Below the pieces are notes generated by a model. That model made no database searches. It was not told where the DNA came from and saw only the letters and a program-made list of their open reading frames with translations. The position numbers and the translations under genes are program-made. From NCBI RefSeq assembly GCF_008084145.1, contig NZ_VSDO01000001.1, positions 1,688,840-1,752,839 on the forward strand: a stretch of 64,000 bases of DNA, written 5' to 3'. This DNA comes from Paenibacillus faecis (GTDB lineage: Bacteria > Bacillota > Bacilli > Paenibacillales > Paenibacillaceae). Position 1 is the stretch's first letter. The number at the start of each line of letters is the position of its first letter. This document shows positions 41,730-51,154 of the stretch, piece after piece.

Positions 41730-42601
41730 TTCTTCTCCCCTCCTACCTTGAGCTGGAAGAACGCAAGCACGGCAACCATAATAACGATCGCGTAAGACAC
41801 CGTAGCCGCATAGCCGAAGTTTGGCGTGTAGACGAACGACAGATTGTAAATGTATTGGGAAATCGTCATCGTCGCATTCCCGGGACCCCCGTTGGTGATA
41901 TTGACGACCTCGTCAAACAGCTGTAGCGTCCCGTTCGTGGATATAATCGCCGTAAACAAGATGATCGGTTTGAGCATCGGAACCGTGATGGAAAAGAACT
42001 GTCTGGTCTTGGAAGCTCCGTCGATCGAAGCGGCTTCGTAAACGCTCGGATCGATATTTTGCATTGCGGATAAATAAAAGATCATATTATAGCCGGTCCA
42101 ACGCCAGGTGATGGCGGCAATGATGACGACCCTCGCCCAAACGGGATCCATAAGCCAGGCGATCGGCCCGTCGATGAGATGGATCGACATCAGCATTTTG
42201 TTCAGAATGCCGTCCACGGCAAAAATGCTTTTGAACAAAACCGCATAGGAAACCAGCGAAGTTACGCAGGGCAGGAAGATCGCCGTCCGGTAAAACCCTT
42301 TAAAACGAAGCTTCGGCATATTCAGAAAATACGCGATCACCAGTCCCAGAAACAGCATGATCGGCACCTGGACGACCAGGTAGAGCAATGTGTTGAAGAG
42401 CGCCTGCTTGAACATCGGATCCGAGAACAGTCTCGCGTAATTGTTCAGTCCGATAAAGCTGGTGACATTTCCTTTGCCCGATTGAAACGATAAGATGAGA
42501 GACTGGATCATCGGATAAAAGCTGAACAAGACAATGATAGCGGAGGGCAGCAGTACAAACTGCCACCCCATAAAAGTTGATTTCGTCGATTTACTGCCCA
42601 T
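41726..42601 (-). CDS. Carbohydrate ABC transporter permease (MalF type)
   Basis: The 291-residue permease has six predicted membrane helices and the EAA loop VYEAASIDGASKTRQFFSITVPMLKP near residue 190. It forms the heterodimeric channel with the next gene. It begins 24 bases after the solute-binding protein stop and overlaps the MalG-type gene by 4 bases, giving a tight operon. Confidence 0.92.
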   Translation of the reverse strand: MGSKSTKSTFMGWQFVLLPSAIIVLFSFYPMIQSLILSFQSGKGNVTSFIGLNNYARLFSDPMFKQALFNTLLYLVVQVPIMLFLGLVIAYFLNMPKLRFKGFYRTAIFLPCVTSLVSYAVLFKSIFAVDGILNKMLMSIHLIDGPIAWLMDPVWARVVIIAAITWRWTGYNMIFYLSAMQNIDPSVYEAASIDGASKTRQFFSITVPMLKPIILFTAIISTNGTLQLFDEVVNITNGGPGNATMTISQYIYNLSFVYTPNFGYAATVSYAIVIMVAVLAFFQLKVGGEKK

Positions 42602-42625
42602 AAGTCACCTGCACCTCGATTGGAT

Positions 42626-43933
42626 TTATTGCACCTGCTGCTCAAACAATCTTTGGATGTTGAACAGGCTGTCTTTCAGGTCTGCTCCGTTCAATATGTT
42701 GGGCAGTTCGTTCTTCAAGGCGTCCTTGGCCTCCTGCGTATAGGTTCCCAGGCTGATTCCCGGCACCTGTTTCGACCACTCGGTGAAATCTTTATAAATC
42801 GCTTGTCCGCCGAAGAACTCTGATTCCTGGCCGTACGCCTCGCTGGAGAATGCGGGAATGTAAGAACCTACGCCGCCGTTCTCTTTCAGGAAGCGCTCGT
42901 AGAATTCACTGCTTCCGCCAATCGTTTTCGCCAGGAAGTCGATCGCCAAATCCTTGTTGGCCGAACCTTCAAGGACAAACCAGCTCGATCCGCCTTCATT
43001 GGACGCGTTAACCGCACCCTCGACATTCAGTCTTGGAATCGGAGCCACGCCCCATTTGCCGCTTTGATCCTTGGCATCCATAATCGAGGCTACCTGCCAT
43101 ACCCCGGACACGACCGTGGCGACGTCCCCCGAGTTAAAGCTGCCGACGAATTCGCTCCATCCGGTTACCGGCTTGGCGATCCCGGAATCGGAAATCGCTT
43201 TGTATACCCGGAGCGTCTCCGCCATAACCGGGTTGTCTACGAAATTCCCCTTGTTATCCGGGGTAATGTACCAGGAGCCCCCCGACTGCAGCAAAATGGA
43301 GGTCAGCGCTTCGTCGTTCGGGTTGATCGTGGACATGTATTTTCCCGTTTTTTCCTTAACCTCTTTCCCGATTTCGATGTAGCGATCCCAGGTGATGTTC
43401 TCCAAGTCTTCCGCTTTGAAGCCGGCCTGTTCCAAATAATCGGTACGGTAGAACATGCCGGTCACGCCGATATCGAACGGGACGCCATAAATTTTGTCGT
43501 CGATACGCAGCGCGTCCACTTTGTAGGGAGAAAACTGGCTGTAGTCCACTTTGTCCGTAAAATCGGCAAACGTGTTCGGATAAGCGGTTACATATTTTTG
43601 AATATTCGGATCGTTAACCAAAATAATATCCGGAAGCCCGTCCTTTACGCCTGCCGCCAAATTTGTATTCAGCTTCTGTTCCAGGTCAGTTTTGGCCATA
43701 TCCACCACTTCCAGTTGGAAGTCGGGATGATCTTTTTTGTACAACTCCTCAGCAATTTTCAACGCCGCACCGTTAAAGGACGGATCCCAAGCCCAGGCAA
43801 CCACTTTTTTGGAGCCGGATTTTCCTTCGCTCCCCTCCGCGCCTCCGGCGGTTTCCGACTTGGCGGACCCGCACGCCGCAAGCAGCGAAGCCGTCAGAGA
43901 GACGAGCAGTAGAACGGAAAGCCATTTTTTCAA
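42626..43933 (-). CDS. Extracellular sugar-binding lipoprotein of ABC importer
   Basis: The 435-residue protein has a lipoprotein signal ending LLAACG and the family-1 solute-binding fold, with sugar-binding features such as VAWAWDPSFNGAALKIAEE, GVPFDIGVTGMFYRTD and GGSSWFVLEGSANKDLAIDFL. It binds the imported oligosaccharide outside the cell. An ATG far upstream at 44011 lacks a ribosome site. AAAGGGG 9 bases before a TTG at 43933 gives a normal signal peptide. It heads the operon and diverges from the two-component pair. Confidence 0.92.
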   Translation of the reverse strand: MKKWLSVLLLVSLTASLLAACGSAKSETAGGAEGSEGKSGSKKVVAWAWDPSFNGAALKIAEELYKKDHPDFQLEVVDMAKTDLEQKLNTNLAAGVKDGLPDIILVNDPNIQKYVTAYPNTFADFTDKVDYSQFSPYKVDALRIDDKIYGVPFDIGVTGMFYRTDYLEQAGFKAEDLENITWDRYIEIGKEVKEKTGKYMSTINPNDEALTSILLQSGGSWYITPDNKGNFVDNPVMAETLRVYKAISDSGIAKPVTGWSEFVGSFNSGDVATVVSGVWQVASIMDAKDQSGKWGVAPIPRLNVEGAVNASNEGGSSWFVLEGSANKDLAIDFLAKTIGGSSEFYERFLKENGGVGSYIPAFSSEAYGQESEFFGGQAIYKDFTEWSKQVPGISLGTYTQEAKDALKNELPNILNGADLKDSLFNIQRLFEQQVQ

Positions 43934-43960
43934 TGTGTACAACCCCTTTTGTTTGATTTG

Positions 43961-43973
43961 TGTAAGCGCTTCA
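43961..43973. promoter_or_regulatory. cre-like site upstream of the sugar operon
   Basis: TGTAAGCGCTTCA resembles the catabolite-responsive element bound by CcpA (ideal TGTAANCGNTNACA) but is one base shorter. It lies 28 bases upstream of the binding-protein start, so CcpA repression by a roadblock is plausible but not certain. Confidence 0.4.
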
Positions 43974-44200
43974 TGGATTTCGATATTCATTTTAGAAAAA
44001 GCGGGCCCCAAAGTATAATAATAATTAGCTTAATATTAGCAGGAATTTTGGATGTCTCCCGGCCGGTCTTACCCGGCTAGTAAAAATTATGGAGACTAGC
44101 AAATATTTTTGCAGATATTTTACTTGGCGGTCCTGCCATACCTTTCTATATTAAATTGATATATGATGAGGTAAAAGAAAAACGGCAGTGAGGTGTGAAT

Positions 44201-45766
44201 ATGGAACAGCGCTCCAAAAACTTCCGAGTGATGATTGTCGACGATGAAGCGATCCTGCGAACGGGACTGCTGCATCTATGCTCTTGGAGCGATCATGGAA
44301 TCGAAATCGTCGCTCAGGCCTCAAATGGCCAGGAAGCGCTTCAACAGATCGAAACGGTTCGTCCGCATGTGGTCATTACGGATATCGTCATGCCGCTGAT
44401 GGACGGCGTAGAATTTACGAAGGCGATGAAATTGCGCTACCCGGAGATCAAAATCATCGTATTGAGCAGTTACAGCGAATTCAGTTATGTCCGCGAGGTG
44501 TTTAAATACGGGGTGACCGACTATTTGCTGAAGCCCAAGGTTTCCGCGCCTGAGCTCATCTCTCTGATTCAAAGCTTGTGCAGCGATTTGGAGTGGAAGA
44601 CGAAAGCTCCCGCTGCCGAAACCCTGGATATCTCGCTTGCTCTAGGTCAGTGGCTGGATCACGACATCCCCCGGGAGGAGATGGATGAGGAGCTGCTGCG
44701 CGGGCTAACCCGGCATTTCCCGTCGCGTTTTTATCGCATGGCCTTGGCGGATCTCAGCCTGCTGCTGAATCGAACCAAATGGACTCAGAGCCAAGTGGAG
44801 CAGGTCATTCTCCAATATGCGGCGGAAGAATTAAGCGGCCTTCCCTACACCGTCGTATTTTTGAAGAACGAAGTACTGCTTCTTATTAATTTCAATTTAC
44901 AGGAAGCCGGGGAGGCGGTCGATTCGCTTGCCGCCTTTGCGCGGCGGATTCAAGCCTCGTTGAACTTTGTTTCCTTCCTTCAATCGGAAGCTTTCGAAGA
45001 TATCCGGCAAACCGCGGGGGAGCGGGAACGGCTTCTTCCCTGTCTGGGCAAACTGATCTATTTTCCCGACAGCGCCATCATTCCGGAAACCCGGATTATA
45101 AATCATAACGACGACAGCGCCTCCTTCGACCAGACCCCGTTTCTGACCGCGCTGCGCATGCTTGCTATGGATGAATCCATCCGCCAATTGAAAGCGCTTC
45201 TATCGGGAATTTCGTCGGCCCAATCCTATAACGAATACAGCCTGAAACTCCTGTGCCAAAACTTGGTTTATAACGCGCTCACCACGCTGGAACAGATGAA
45301 ACAACCCGTGATGGAGCTGGGCGCTTCCAAGCTGAAGCTATTTAAGCAGATCGATCTGGCTTTCGGCATCCGCGAACTGGAGGAGGTGCTGCTTCAATTT
45401 CTGCAAGCGCTTAAAGGTGCAATCCGGGCCACGGATCTGTCGCAAACCGCGATACTGCAAAAAATTTACGATTACGTTAACGAAAATTTCGACAAGGACA
45501 TTTCCCTGGCGGAAATGGCGAACGCGCTCCATCTGAATTACAGTTACTTGTCCTCGTACTTCAAACAGCGTACCGGGGAGAACCTGACCTCGTACATCAA
45601 CCGGGTACGCACCGAGAAGGCCAAGGAGCTTCTGCTGAACCAGGAATTGTCGATTTCCGAAGTGAGCCGGTTAACCGGTTTTTCGGAGCATAATTACTTC
45701 TCCAAGGTGTTTAAAAAAATGACGGGGATGACCCCGGCGGAGTATCGAAACCATATCTTCCAGTAA
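44201..45766 (+). CDS. Response regulator, YesN/AraC type
   Basis: The 521-residue protein has an N-terminal receiver domain (VDDEAIL, phosphoacceptor D61 in VITDIVMPLMDG, and Lys in YLLKP), a long linker region and a C-terminal AraC-type DNA-binding domain (SLAEMANALHLNYSYLSSYFK and ISEVSRLTGFSEHNYFSKVFK). It should activate the divergent sugar importer operon. Both a GTG at 44195 and an ATG at 44201 are in frame. The ATG has GAGGTG 5 bases before it. The kinase gene follows after 17 bases. Confidence 0.93.
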   Translation: MEQRSKNFRVMIVDDEAILRTGLLHLCSWSDHGIEIVAQASNGQEALQQIETVRPHVVITDIVMPLMDGVEFTKAMKLRYPEIKIIVLSSYSEFSYVREVFKYGVTDYLLKPKVSAPELISLIQSLCSDLEWKTKAPAAETLDISLALGQWLDHDIPREEMDEELLRGLTRHFPSRFYRMALADLSLLLNRTKWTQSQVEQVILQYAAEELSGLPYTVVFLKNEVLLLINFNLQEAGEAVDSLAAFARRIQASLNFVSFLQSEAFEDIRQTAGERERLLPCLGKLIYFPDSAIIPETRIINHNDDSASFDQTPFLTALRMLAMDESIRQLKALLSGISSAQSYNEYSLKLLCQNLVYNALTTLEQMKQPVMELGASKLKLFKQIDLAFGIRELEEVLLQFLQALKGAIRATDLSQTAILQKIYDYVNENFDKDISLAEMANALHLNYSYLSSYFKQRTGENLTSYINRVRTEKAKELLLNQELSISEVSRLTGFSEHNYFSKVFKKMTGMTPAEYRNHIFQ

Positions 45767-45783
45767 AGACAGGTGGCCTTTCC

Positions 45784-47568
45784 ATGCTGAGAAAAAACAG
45801 CATATTCATCAAAATGTTGATTCTGATGCTCTCCGGCATTTTGGTCATCTCCTTGCTCCTTATGCTCGCCTCTTCCACCATTTCGGAACGCATTTTATTA
45901 AAGCAGGTTGTAAGGAGCGCTTCGGCCAATATGAACCTGGTCAAAGACGATTTGCTCAGTTATAACGATCAAGTCGCGGGCACCATGCTGCAGATCGGCA
46001 GCAGCAGCGAGTTCAAAAATTATATTACCAAGCCGGCCGACACGCCTTTGCAGCAAATCAATCTGGTCATTTCGCTCGGCAGATATATCGACCTGTACAA
46101 GGACTATTTGAGTCCGGAAAAATCGCATATCATCGTCTCCGGGCTGCCGGGCGAAGGAGGACGGCATTACTCCAGCAATGCGCTTAAATGGGACAAGATC
46201 CCGCAGGATATCGTCACCAAATATATGACCGTCGACGGGAAGATTCCGAACCGCATCCTGTATCACAGCAGTCCGGATCTGTTCGTGGAATCCGTTCCTT
46301 ACGACAATTTTATATTCGCCACCAAGCCGCTCGTCGACAGCGGCACAGGCTGGATGTACGGGTATGCGGCGGTGGTCATGGATGAATTGAATATTTTTCG
46401 CAAGTACAGTCCTTATGTATCCGAAGGCATTCATATTTCCCTGATTTCGGCGGACGGGACCATCCTTTCCAGCAGCGAAAGGAGCATGATCAGCAAAAAG
46501 GACGACTCGCTTCTCGCCATAGCGCTGGAGACCGCCAAGCAGAAAGACGGAGTACGGGCGGAATCCCGTCAGAAGCAAACCTATATTTCCTATTATCTGC
46601 CGGAGTTCAACGCTTATTTGCTGGAGGAAATCAACCAGCTCAAGGCCTTTGCGCCGTTATATAACATCTCGTGGGAGATTTCGAAAGTCGTGAGCATCGT
46701 GCTGGCTCTCACCCTGATTTTTGTTTATTTCATGAGCCGGCGGATTACCCGTCCGCTGAACAACCTGGTTAAAACGATGCAGACCAACAAGGGGGATAAT
46801 CTCAAGCTGCACCCGCTGCAAGAGGACGGAAGCTATGAAACCAACGTGCTGACCAAAGCGTATAACCGGATGATCAAGGAGATCGACCGATACACCGAAA
46901 AACTGCTCTACGAGCAGCAGGAACGCCGGAAGGCCGATTTGAACGCGCTGCAGATGCAGATCAATCCTCACTTTTTGTACAATACTTTAAGTTCGATCAA
47001 ATACTTGGCCAAAATGCAGCGTTCGGATCAGGTGGACCAGACGATCAACAGCCTCATCTCCATGCTTCAAAGCACGATCGGCTCCACGGAGGATATGGTT
47101 ACCGTCGAAACCGAAATCGAGACGCTGAAGCACTATGTGTATATTAATCAGATCAGATACGGCGACCAGATCCGGGTTCATTACGAAGTCGCCGAAGACT
47201 GCCGCAGGCTGCTCGTTCCGAAGCTGGTGATTCAGCCGTTCGTGGAAAACGCCTTCTTCCATGCCTTTCCCGGTTCCTCCAGCGGAACGATCCATATTTA
47301 TATCCGCAGACAGGAGGAGGATCTGATGATCGAAGTCATGGATAACGGGGTCGGCATGTCCGCGGTTCCGGCACAGATCCGCGACCGCAAGAAGCACAGA
47401 TTATCGGGAATCGGCGTGTCCAACGTCCACAGCCGGATTCGGCTGTTATTCGGTTCCCGTTACGGAATCCGCATTCAAAGTGAGGAAGGGTACGGAACGG
47501 CCGTGATGATCACCCTTCCGGCGATAGATCAAACGGATGCCGCGGAGGAACGGGCGGAAACCGGGTAA
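45784..47568 (+). CDS. Sensor histidine kinase, YesM type
   Basis: This membrane kinase of 594 residues has two membrane helices (about 10-30 and 300-322) around an extracellular sensor domain, then a HAMP linker (FMSRRITRPLNNLVKTM), the His-kinase box QINPHFLYNTLSSIKYL with H396, and an ATPase domain (FVENAFFHAF and MDNGVGM). It probably senses a sugar or the sugar-loaded binding protein. It is co-transcribed with the response regulator, and a terminator follows. Confidence 0.94.
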   Translation: MLRKNSIFIKMLILMLSGILVISLLLMLASSTISERILLKQVVRSASANMNLVKDDLLSYNDQVAGTMLQIGSSSEFKNYITKPADTPLQQINLVISLGRYIDLYKDYLSPEKSHIIVSGLPGEGGRHYSSNALKWDKIPQDIVTKYMTVDGKIPNRILYHSSPDLFVESVPYDNFIFATKPLVDSGTGWMYGYAAVVMDELNIFRKYSPYVSEGIHISLISADGTILSSSERSMISKKDDSLLAIALETAKQKDGVRAESRQKQTYISYYLPEFNAYLLEEINQLKAFAPLYNISWEISKVVSIVLALTLIFVYFMSRRITRPLNNLVKTMQTNKGDNLKLHPLQEDGSYETNVLTKAYNRMIKEIDRYTEKLLYEQQERRKADLNALQMQINPHFLYNTLSSIKYLAKMQRSDQVDQTINSLISMLQSTIGSTEDMVTVETEIETLKHYVYINQIRYGDQIRVHYEVAEDCRRLLVPKLVIQPFVENAFFHAFPGSSSGTIHIYIRRQEEDLMIEVMDNGVGMSAVPAQIRDRKKHRLSGIGVSNVHSRIRLLFGSRYGIRIQSEEGYGTAVMITLPAIDQTDAAEERAETG

Positions 47569-47600
47569 AAAACAAGGCTGCCCCTGCAGGCAGCCTTGTT
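47567..47600. terminator. Bidirectional terminator between the kinase gene and nadE
   Basis: AACAAGGCTGCC and GGCAGCCTTGTT form a 12-bp stem with a 6-base loop. On the minus strand seven T residues follow, which suits the end of the NAD operon. The plus-strand tail is weaker. Confidence 0.85.
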
Positions 47601-47624
47601 TGGACTTTCCTATGGACTTTCGTC

Positions 47625-48443
47625 TTACTTCCACCACGTATCGAACGGCGTTACCGGAAGCTCGCGCTTATGCTGGGTTACCCGGTAACGCTTCTCGATG
47701 TTCTCTTTCGCCTTGGGCTCTACCTCGTTCCCCGTCAGGTACTGATCGAGAATCTCATATGTCATGCCCAGCTCGGCTTCATCGGCTTGCTGCGGCTTGT
47801 GGTCGAGGAGATCGGCGGTCGGCGTCTTTAAATACAACCGTTCCGGAGCGCCCAGCTCCTTGAGAAGCTCGCGGCCCTGGGTTTTCGTCAATCCCGATAA
47901 CGGCAAGACGTCGGCCCCGCCGTCCCCGAATTTCGTAAAGAAGCCGGTGACCGCCTCCGCCGCATGATCCGTGCCGATGACGAGGCAGCCCTTGGCCCCG
48001 GCGATGGCGTACTGTGCGATCATCCGCATGCGCGCTTTCACGTTGCCCTTGTTGAAATCCGACAGCGTCTCGCCCACGGATTGCTCGAACTGCTCGGCGG
48101 CGGCTTGAACCGGCTCCTCAATGTTATACACCAGGGAGTGGTCCGGCCGGATAAACTCCAGCGCCGCTTGAGCGTCGGCTTCATCCTTCTGCACCCCGTA
48201 CGGCAGCCGAACGGCGTAGAAAGCGGCCTCCCGTCCTTCGGCGCGCAGTTCCTCGGCCGCCAGTTGGGCCAGCCGTCCCGCCAGCGTGGAGTCCTGCCCG
48301 CCGCTGATCCCCAGCACAAAGCCTTTGGCGCCGGCATTTTTGCAATAGGCCTTCAAGAAGTCGACGCGAATGCGGATTTCTTCCTGCGGATCGACCCCCG
48401 GCTTCACTTTTAACGTCTCGATAATTTGCTGCTGCGTGTTCAT
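47625..48443 (-). CDS. nadE: NAD synthetase (ammonia-dependent)
   Basis: The 272-residue enzyme makes NAD from nicotinate adenine dinucleotide, ATP and ammonia, the last step of the pathway. The PP-loop ATP motif [16 protein letters not shown] is near residue 45, and [32 protein letters not shown] covers the second conserved block (given here as landmark). There is no N-terminal glutaminase domain, so free ammonia is the likely donor. The gene starts 15 bases after nadD and ends the five-gene NAD salvage operon. Confidence 0.96.
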   Translation of the reverse strand: MNTQQQIIETLKVKPGVDPQEEIRIRVDFLKAYCKNAGAKGFVLGISGGQDSTLAGRLAQLAAEELRAEGREAAFYAVRLPYGVQKDEADAQAALEFIRPDHSLVYNIEEPVQAAAEQFEQSVGETLSDFNKGNVKARMRMIAQYAIAGAKGCLVIGTDHAAEAVTGFFTKFGDGGADVLPLSGLTKTQGRELLKELGAPERLYLKTPTADLLDHKPQQADEAELGMTYEILDQYLTGNEVEPKAKENIEKRYRVTQHKRELPVTPFDTWWK

Positions 48444-48458
48444 CTGATTTTCCCCTTC

Positions 48459-49073
48459 CTATTGGTATAATCGATGCTCTCTGATATAACTGTAACAGCT
48501 TTCGGGAACGAGGTAGCGCGGCTCCCCGCCCCGCCTCAGTTCATCCCGGATATAGCTGGAGCTGATCTCCATCGCCAGGCCCTTGTCGATCAAATGAAAA
48601 GTCTGTCCATCGTCGGCATTGCGGAGAATGGGCGAACGGCTGATGGCCGACAGCATGTTGATGCCGTCCCTGGCCATGACGATGAACTTGTTCTCGGCGA
48701 TCAGTTCCTCGGACTTCTTCCATTTCCCTTCTCCGATGTCCAGCAGCAGGTCGGCTCCCATGATAAAGTTCACTTCATCCTCCGGATACGCGGCCTTGAA
48801 ATGCTGGAGCGTCAAGTAGGTCGCGATTTCCCAGCCGGCCTGCTTCATCTCGTAGTCGTCGGCCACGAACTTCCCGTTTCCGGCGATCGCCAGCAAAATC
48901 ATGTTCCACCGGTGTTCGTCACTAATGTGCATCGTCTTGTCGGGCCGCTTGTTCGAACAGGGCAGAAAAATCACTTTATCCAGCCTGCAGCGGTGGGCGA
49001 CGGTGCTTGCGGTCCAAAGATGGACGTTCGTGATCGGATCGAAGGAAGACCCGTAAATTCCGATTTTCCCCAT
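48459..49073 (-). CDS. nadD: Nicotinate-nucleotide adenylyltransferase
   Basis: This 204-residue nucleotidyltransferase makes nicotinate adenine dinucleotide from nicotinate mononucleotide and ATP. The motif GIYGSSFDPITNVHLWTA has the family FDP but TNVH in place of the common HxGH, leaving one His, which marks it as a divergent form. ISSSYIRDELRRG is the second signature. A longer frame opens at 49130. The ATG at 49073 is preceded by GAGGAGG at 8 bases. It lies between pncB and nadE. Confidence 0.88.
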   Translation of the reverse strand: MGKIGIYGSSFDPITNVHLWTASTVAHRCRLDKVIFLPCSNKRPDKTMHISDEHRWNMILLAIAGNGKFVADDYEMKQAGWEIATYLTLQHFKAAYPEDEVNFIMGADLLLDIGEGKWKKSEELIAENKFIVMARDGINMLSAISRSPILRNADDGQTFHLIDKGLAMEISSSYIRDELRRGGEPRYLVPESCYSYIREHRLYQ

Positions 49074-49086
49074 GGCTGCCGCCTCC

Positions 49087-50547
49087 TCAGGATTCGATCC
49101 GCTCGTTGACTTTTTGCCTGATTTCCTCAATCAGCCTCATCTTATTGTCCCAGCAAGCCTGGCTCAAATCGACCGGATATTCCGCCGGATTGAGCAGCCG
49201 CTTGTATTCCTCCCACAGCACGTTCAAATTGTCCGCATGGAACTCGCGGATCTCCCGAAGCGTTGGAAGCTCGTAAACCAGCTCCCCGTCCCGGAAAATC
49301 AAATGATGCAGTTCCCTCGCTTCGAAATTGGTCACAAATTTGGCGATATGGGTGTGTACCGGATGGAACATCTTGATCCGCTCTTCTTGAGCGGGGTTTT
49401 CATGCTCCAGGACGATATAATCGCCTTCCGACTTTCCGCTGCCCTTGTTGATGATGCGGAATACTTTCTTTCGGCCCGGGGTGGTGATCTTCTCCGGATT
49501 GGAGCTGATTTTGATCGTATCGGTCATTTGCCCGTGCTCATCCTCGATCGCAATCAGTTTATAAACGGCGCCCAAGGCCGGCTGGTCATAGGCGGTGATC
49601 AGCTTGGTTCCGATCCCCCACACATCGATTCTGGCCCCTTGAGCTTTCAAGTTCATAATCGTCAGCTCATCCAGATCGTTCGAAGCGTATATCTTCGCCT
49701 CGGTGAAGCCCGCCTCATCCAGCATTTTGCGTGCTTCTTTGGACAAATAAGCCAAGTCGCCGCTGTCCAGCCGGATGCCGAGGAAATTAATGCGGTCGCC
49801 GAACTCCTTGGCCACCCGGATCGCCGTCGGGACCCCCGACTTCAGCGTGTCATAAGTATCGACGAGGAAAACGCAATTCCGGTGGGTTTCGGCATACTTG
49901 CTGAACGCCGTGTACTCGTCGCGGTAAGCCTGTACCATGGCATGGGCGTGCGTCCCCGCCGTAGGAATGCCGAACAGCTTGCCCGCCCTTACGTTCGAGG
50001 TCGCGTCAAACCCGGCTAAATAGGCCGCCCGCGTCCCCCAAATGGCGGCATCCATCTCCTGCGCCCGCCGGGTCCCGAACTCCATGCTCACCTCGTTCCC
50101 GATCAACTGCTTGATCCGGGAGGCTTTCGTCGCGATAAGCGTCTGGAAATTCACAATGTTCAGCAGGGCGGTTTCGATTAGCTGCGCTTCCGCCAAAGGG
50201 GCTTCAATCCGCAGGATCGGCTCGTTGGCAAACACCAGCTCGCCCTCTTTCATCGAACGAACCGTCCCCGTAAACGTCAATTCGGCCAAATACGCCAGGT
50301 AATCCTCGCTGTAGCCTTCTTCTCTTAAATAAGCCAAATCGTTGTCCGTGAAGCGGAAATCGCTAAGATAGCGGACCACCCGCTCCAATCCCGCAAACAC
50401 GGCATAGCCGTTCTGGAAGGGGATCTTGCGGAAGTACACTTCAAACACCGCTTTTCGCTTATGCATGTTATCCTTCCAGTACACGTGCGCCATATTGATT
50501 TGATATTTATCCGTATGCAGCGCGAGGCCGTCGTCCGGGTAGCTCAT
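49087..50547 (-). CDS. pncB: Nicotinate phosphoribosyltransferase
   Basis: The 486-residue enzyme converts nicotinate and PRPP to nicotinate mononucleotide. Conserved features are LHTDKYQINMAHVYWKD at the N-terminus, FGTRRAQEMDAAIWGTRAA-type active-site helix near residue 158, GTHAHAMVQAY, VDTYDTLKSGVP and IRLDSGDLAYLS. The ATG at 50547 has AGGAGG 9 bases upstream; a longer frame to 50592 lacks one. It follows pncA by 46 bases and precedes nadD by 13, placing it in the nicotinamide-to-NAD order. Confidence 0.95.
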   Translation of the reverse strand: MSYPDDGLALHTDKYQINMAHVYWKDNMHKRKAVFEVYFRKIPFQNGYAVFAGLERVVRYLSDFRFTDNDLAYLREEGYSEDYLAYLAELTFTGTVRSMKEGELVFANEPILRIEAPLAEAQLIETALLNIVNFQTLIATKASRIKQLIGNEVSMEFGTRRAQEMDAAIWGTRAAYLAGFDATSNVRAGKLFGIPTAGTHAHAMVQAYRDEYTAFSKYAETHRNCVFLVDTYDTLKSGVPTAIRVAKEFGDRINFLGIRLDSGDLAYLSKEARKMLDEAGFTEAKIYASNDLDELTIMNLKAQGARIDVWGIGTKLITAYDQPALGAVYKLIAIEDEHGQMTDTIKISSNPEKITTPGRKKVFRIINKGSGKSEGDYIVLEHENPAQEERIKMFHPVHTHIAKFVTNFEARELHHLIFRDGELVYELPTLREIREFHADNLNVLWEEYKRLLNPAEYPVDLSQACWDNKMRLIEEIRQKVNERIES

Positions 50548-50593
50548 TCTCGTGTTCCTCCTAGGTAAGTAGAGTGGTTGTTGTATGAACAAG

Positions 50594-51151
50594 TTAAATC
50601 ACCGATGCGCCGAGCGAGCCTTTAAAATGCCTCAAGGCCCAGGCATGGCCCTCCTGGTCGAAGCTGGCCACGGCCTTTTCATGAACCACGATCGAGAATC
50701 CCCGGTTATAGGCATCCACCGCCGTATGCAGTACGCAGATATCCGTGCAGACGCCCACCAAATGAAGCTCCGTGATCCCTCGCGCGCGAAGTTTCAATTC
50801 GAGGTCCGTTCCCGCAAACGCGCTGTATCTCGTTTTATCCATCCAGTACACCTGCTCCGCATCGCGATGCGTCTGATACAGCGACTCCAGCGCACCGTAC
50901 AGGCGGCGTCCCTCCGTTCCTTCGATATTATGAGGGGGAAACAACTTCGTTTCCGGGTGAAAAGCGTCTCCCTCCTTATGGAGGTCGATCGCAAAGACGA
51001 CGAACTCGCCCTTTTGCAAAAACTCGCGGGTGATCTCCACGATCGCTCCCTCAATCGCCTGCCCCGGCGTACCGCAGGTTAGAGCGCCGCCCTCCGCCAC
51101 AAAATCGTTCGTATAATCGATGTTGATCAAAGCCCGTCTGGGTTCGTTCAT
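50594..51151 (-). CDS. pncA: Nicotinamidase (isochorismatase-fold amidase)
   Basis: The 185-residue hydrolase deamidates nicotinamide to nicotinate. The catalytic triad is D12 in NIDYTNDF, K106 in MDKTRYSAF and C139 in VCTDICVLHT. The metal ligands are likely D56, H58 and H65 in AIDLHKEGDAFHPE. The gene starts 3 bases after the Nudix gene's stop. With pncB, nadD and nadE it encodes every step from nicotinamide to NAD. Confidence 0.93.
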   Translation of the reverse strand: MNEPRRALINIDYTNDFVAEGGALTCGTPGQAIEGAIVEITREFLQKGEFVVFAIDLHKEGDAFHPETKLFPPHNIEGTEGRRLYGALESLYQTHRDAEQVYWMDKTRYSAFAGTDLELKLRARGITELHLVGVCTDICVLHTAVDAYNRGFSIVVHEKAVASFDQEGHAWALRHFKGSLGASVI

Positions 51152-51154
51152 CCT

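Noticed and set aside
44011-44013. ATG at 44011 as start of the sugar-binding lipoprotein
   Set aside because: It would place charged residues before the lipoprotein signal and lacks a ribosome site. The TTG at 43933 gives a normal signal peptide.
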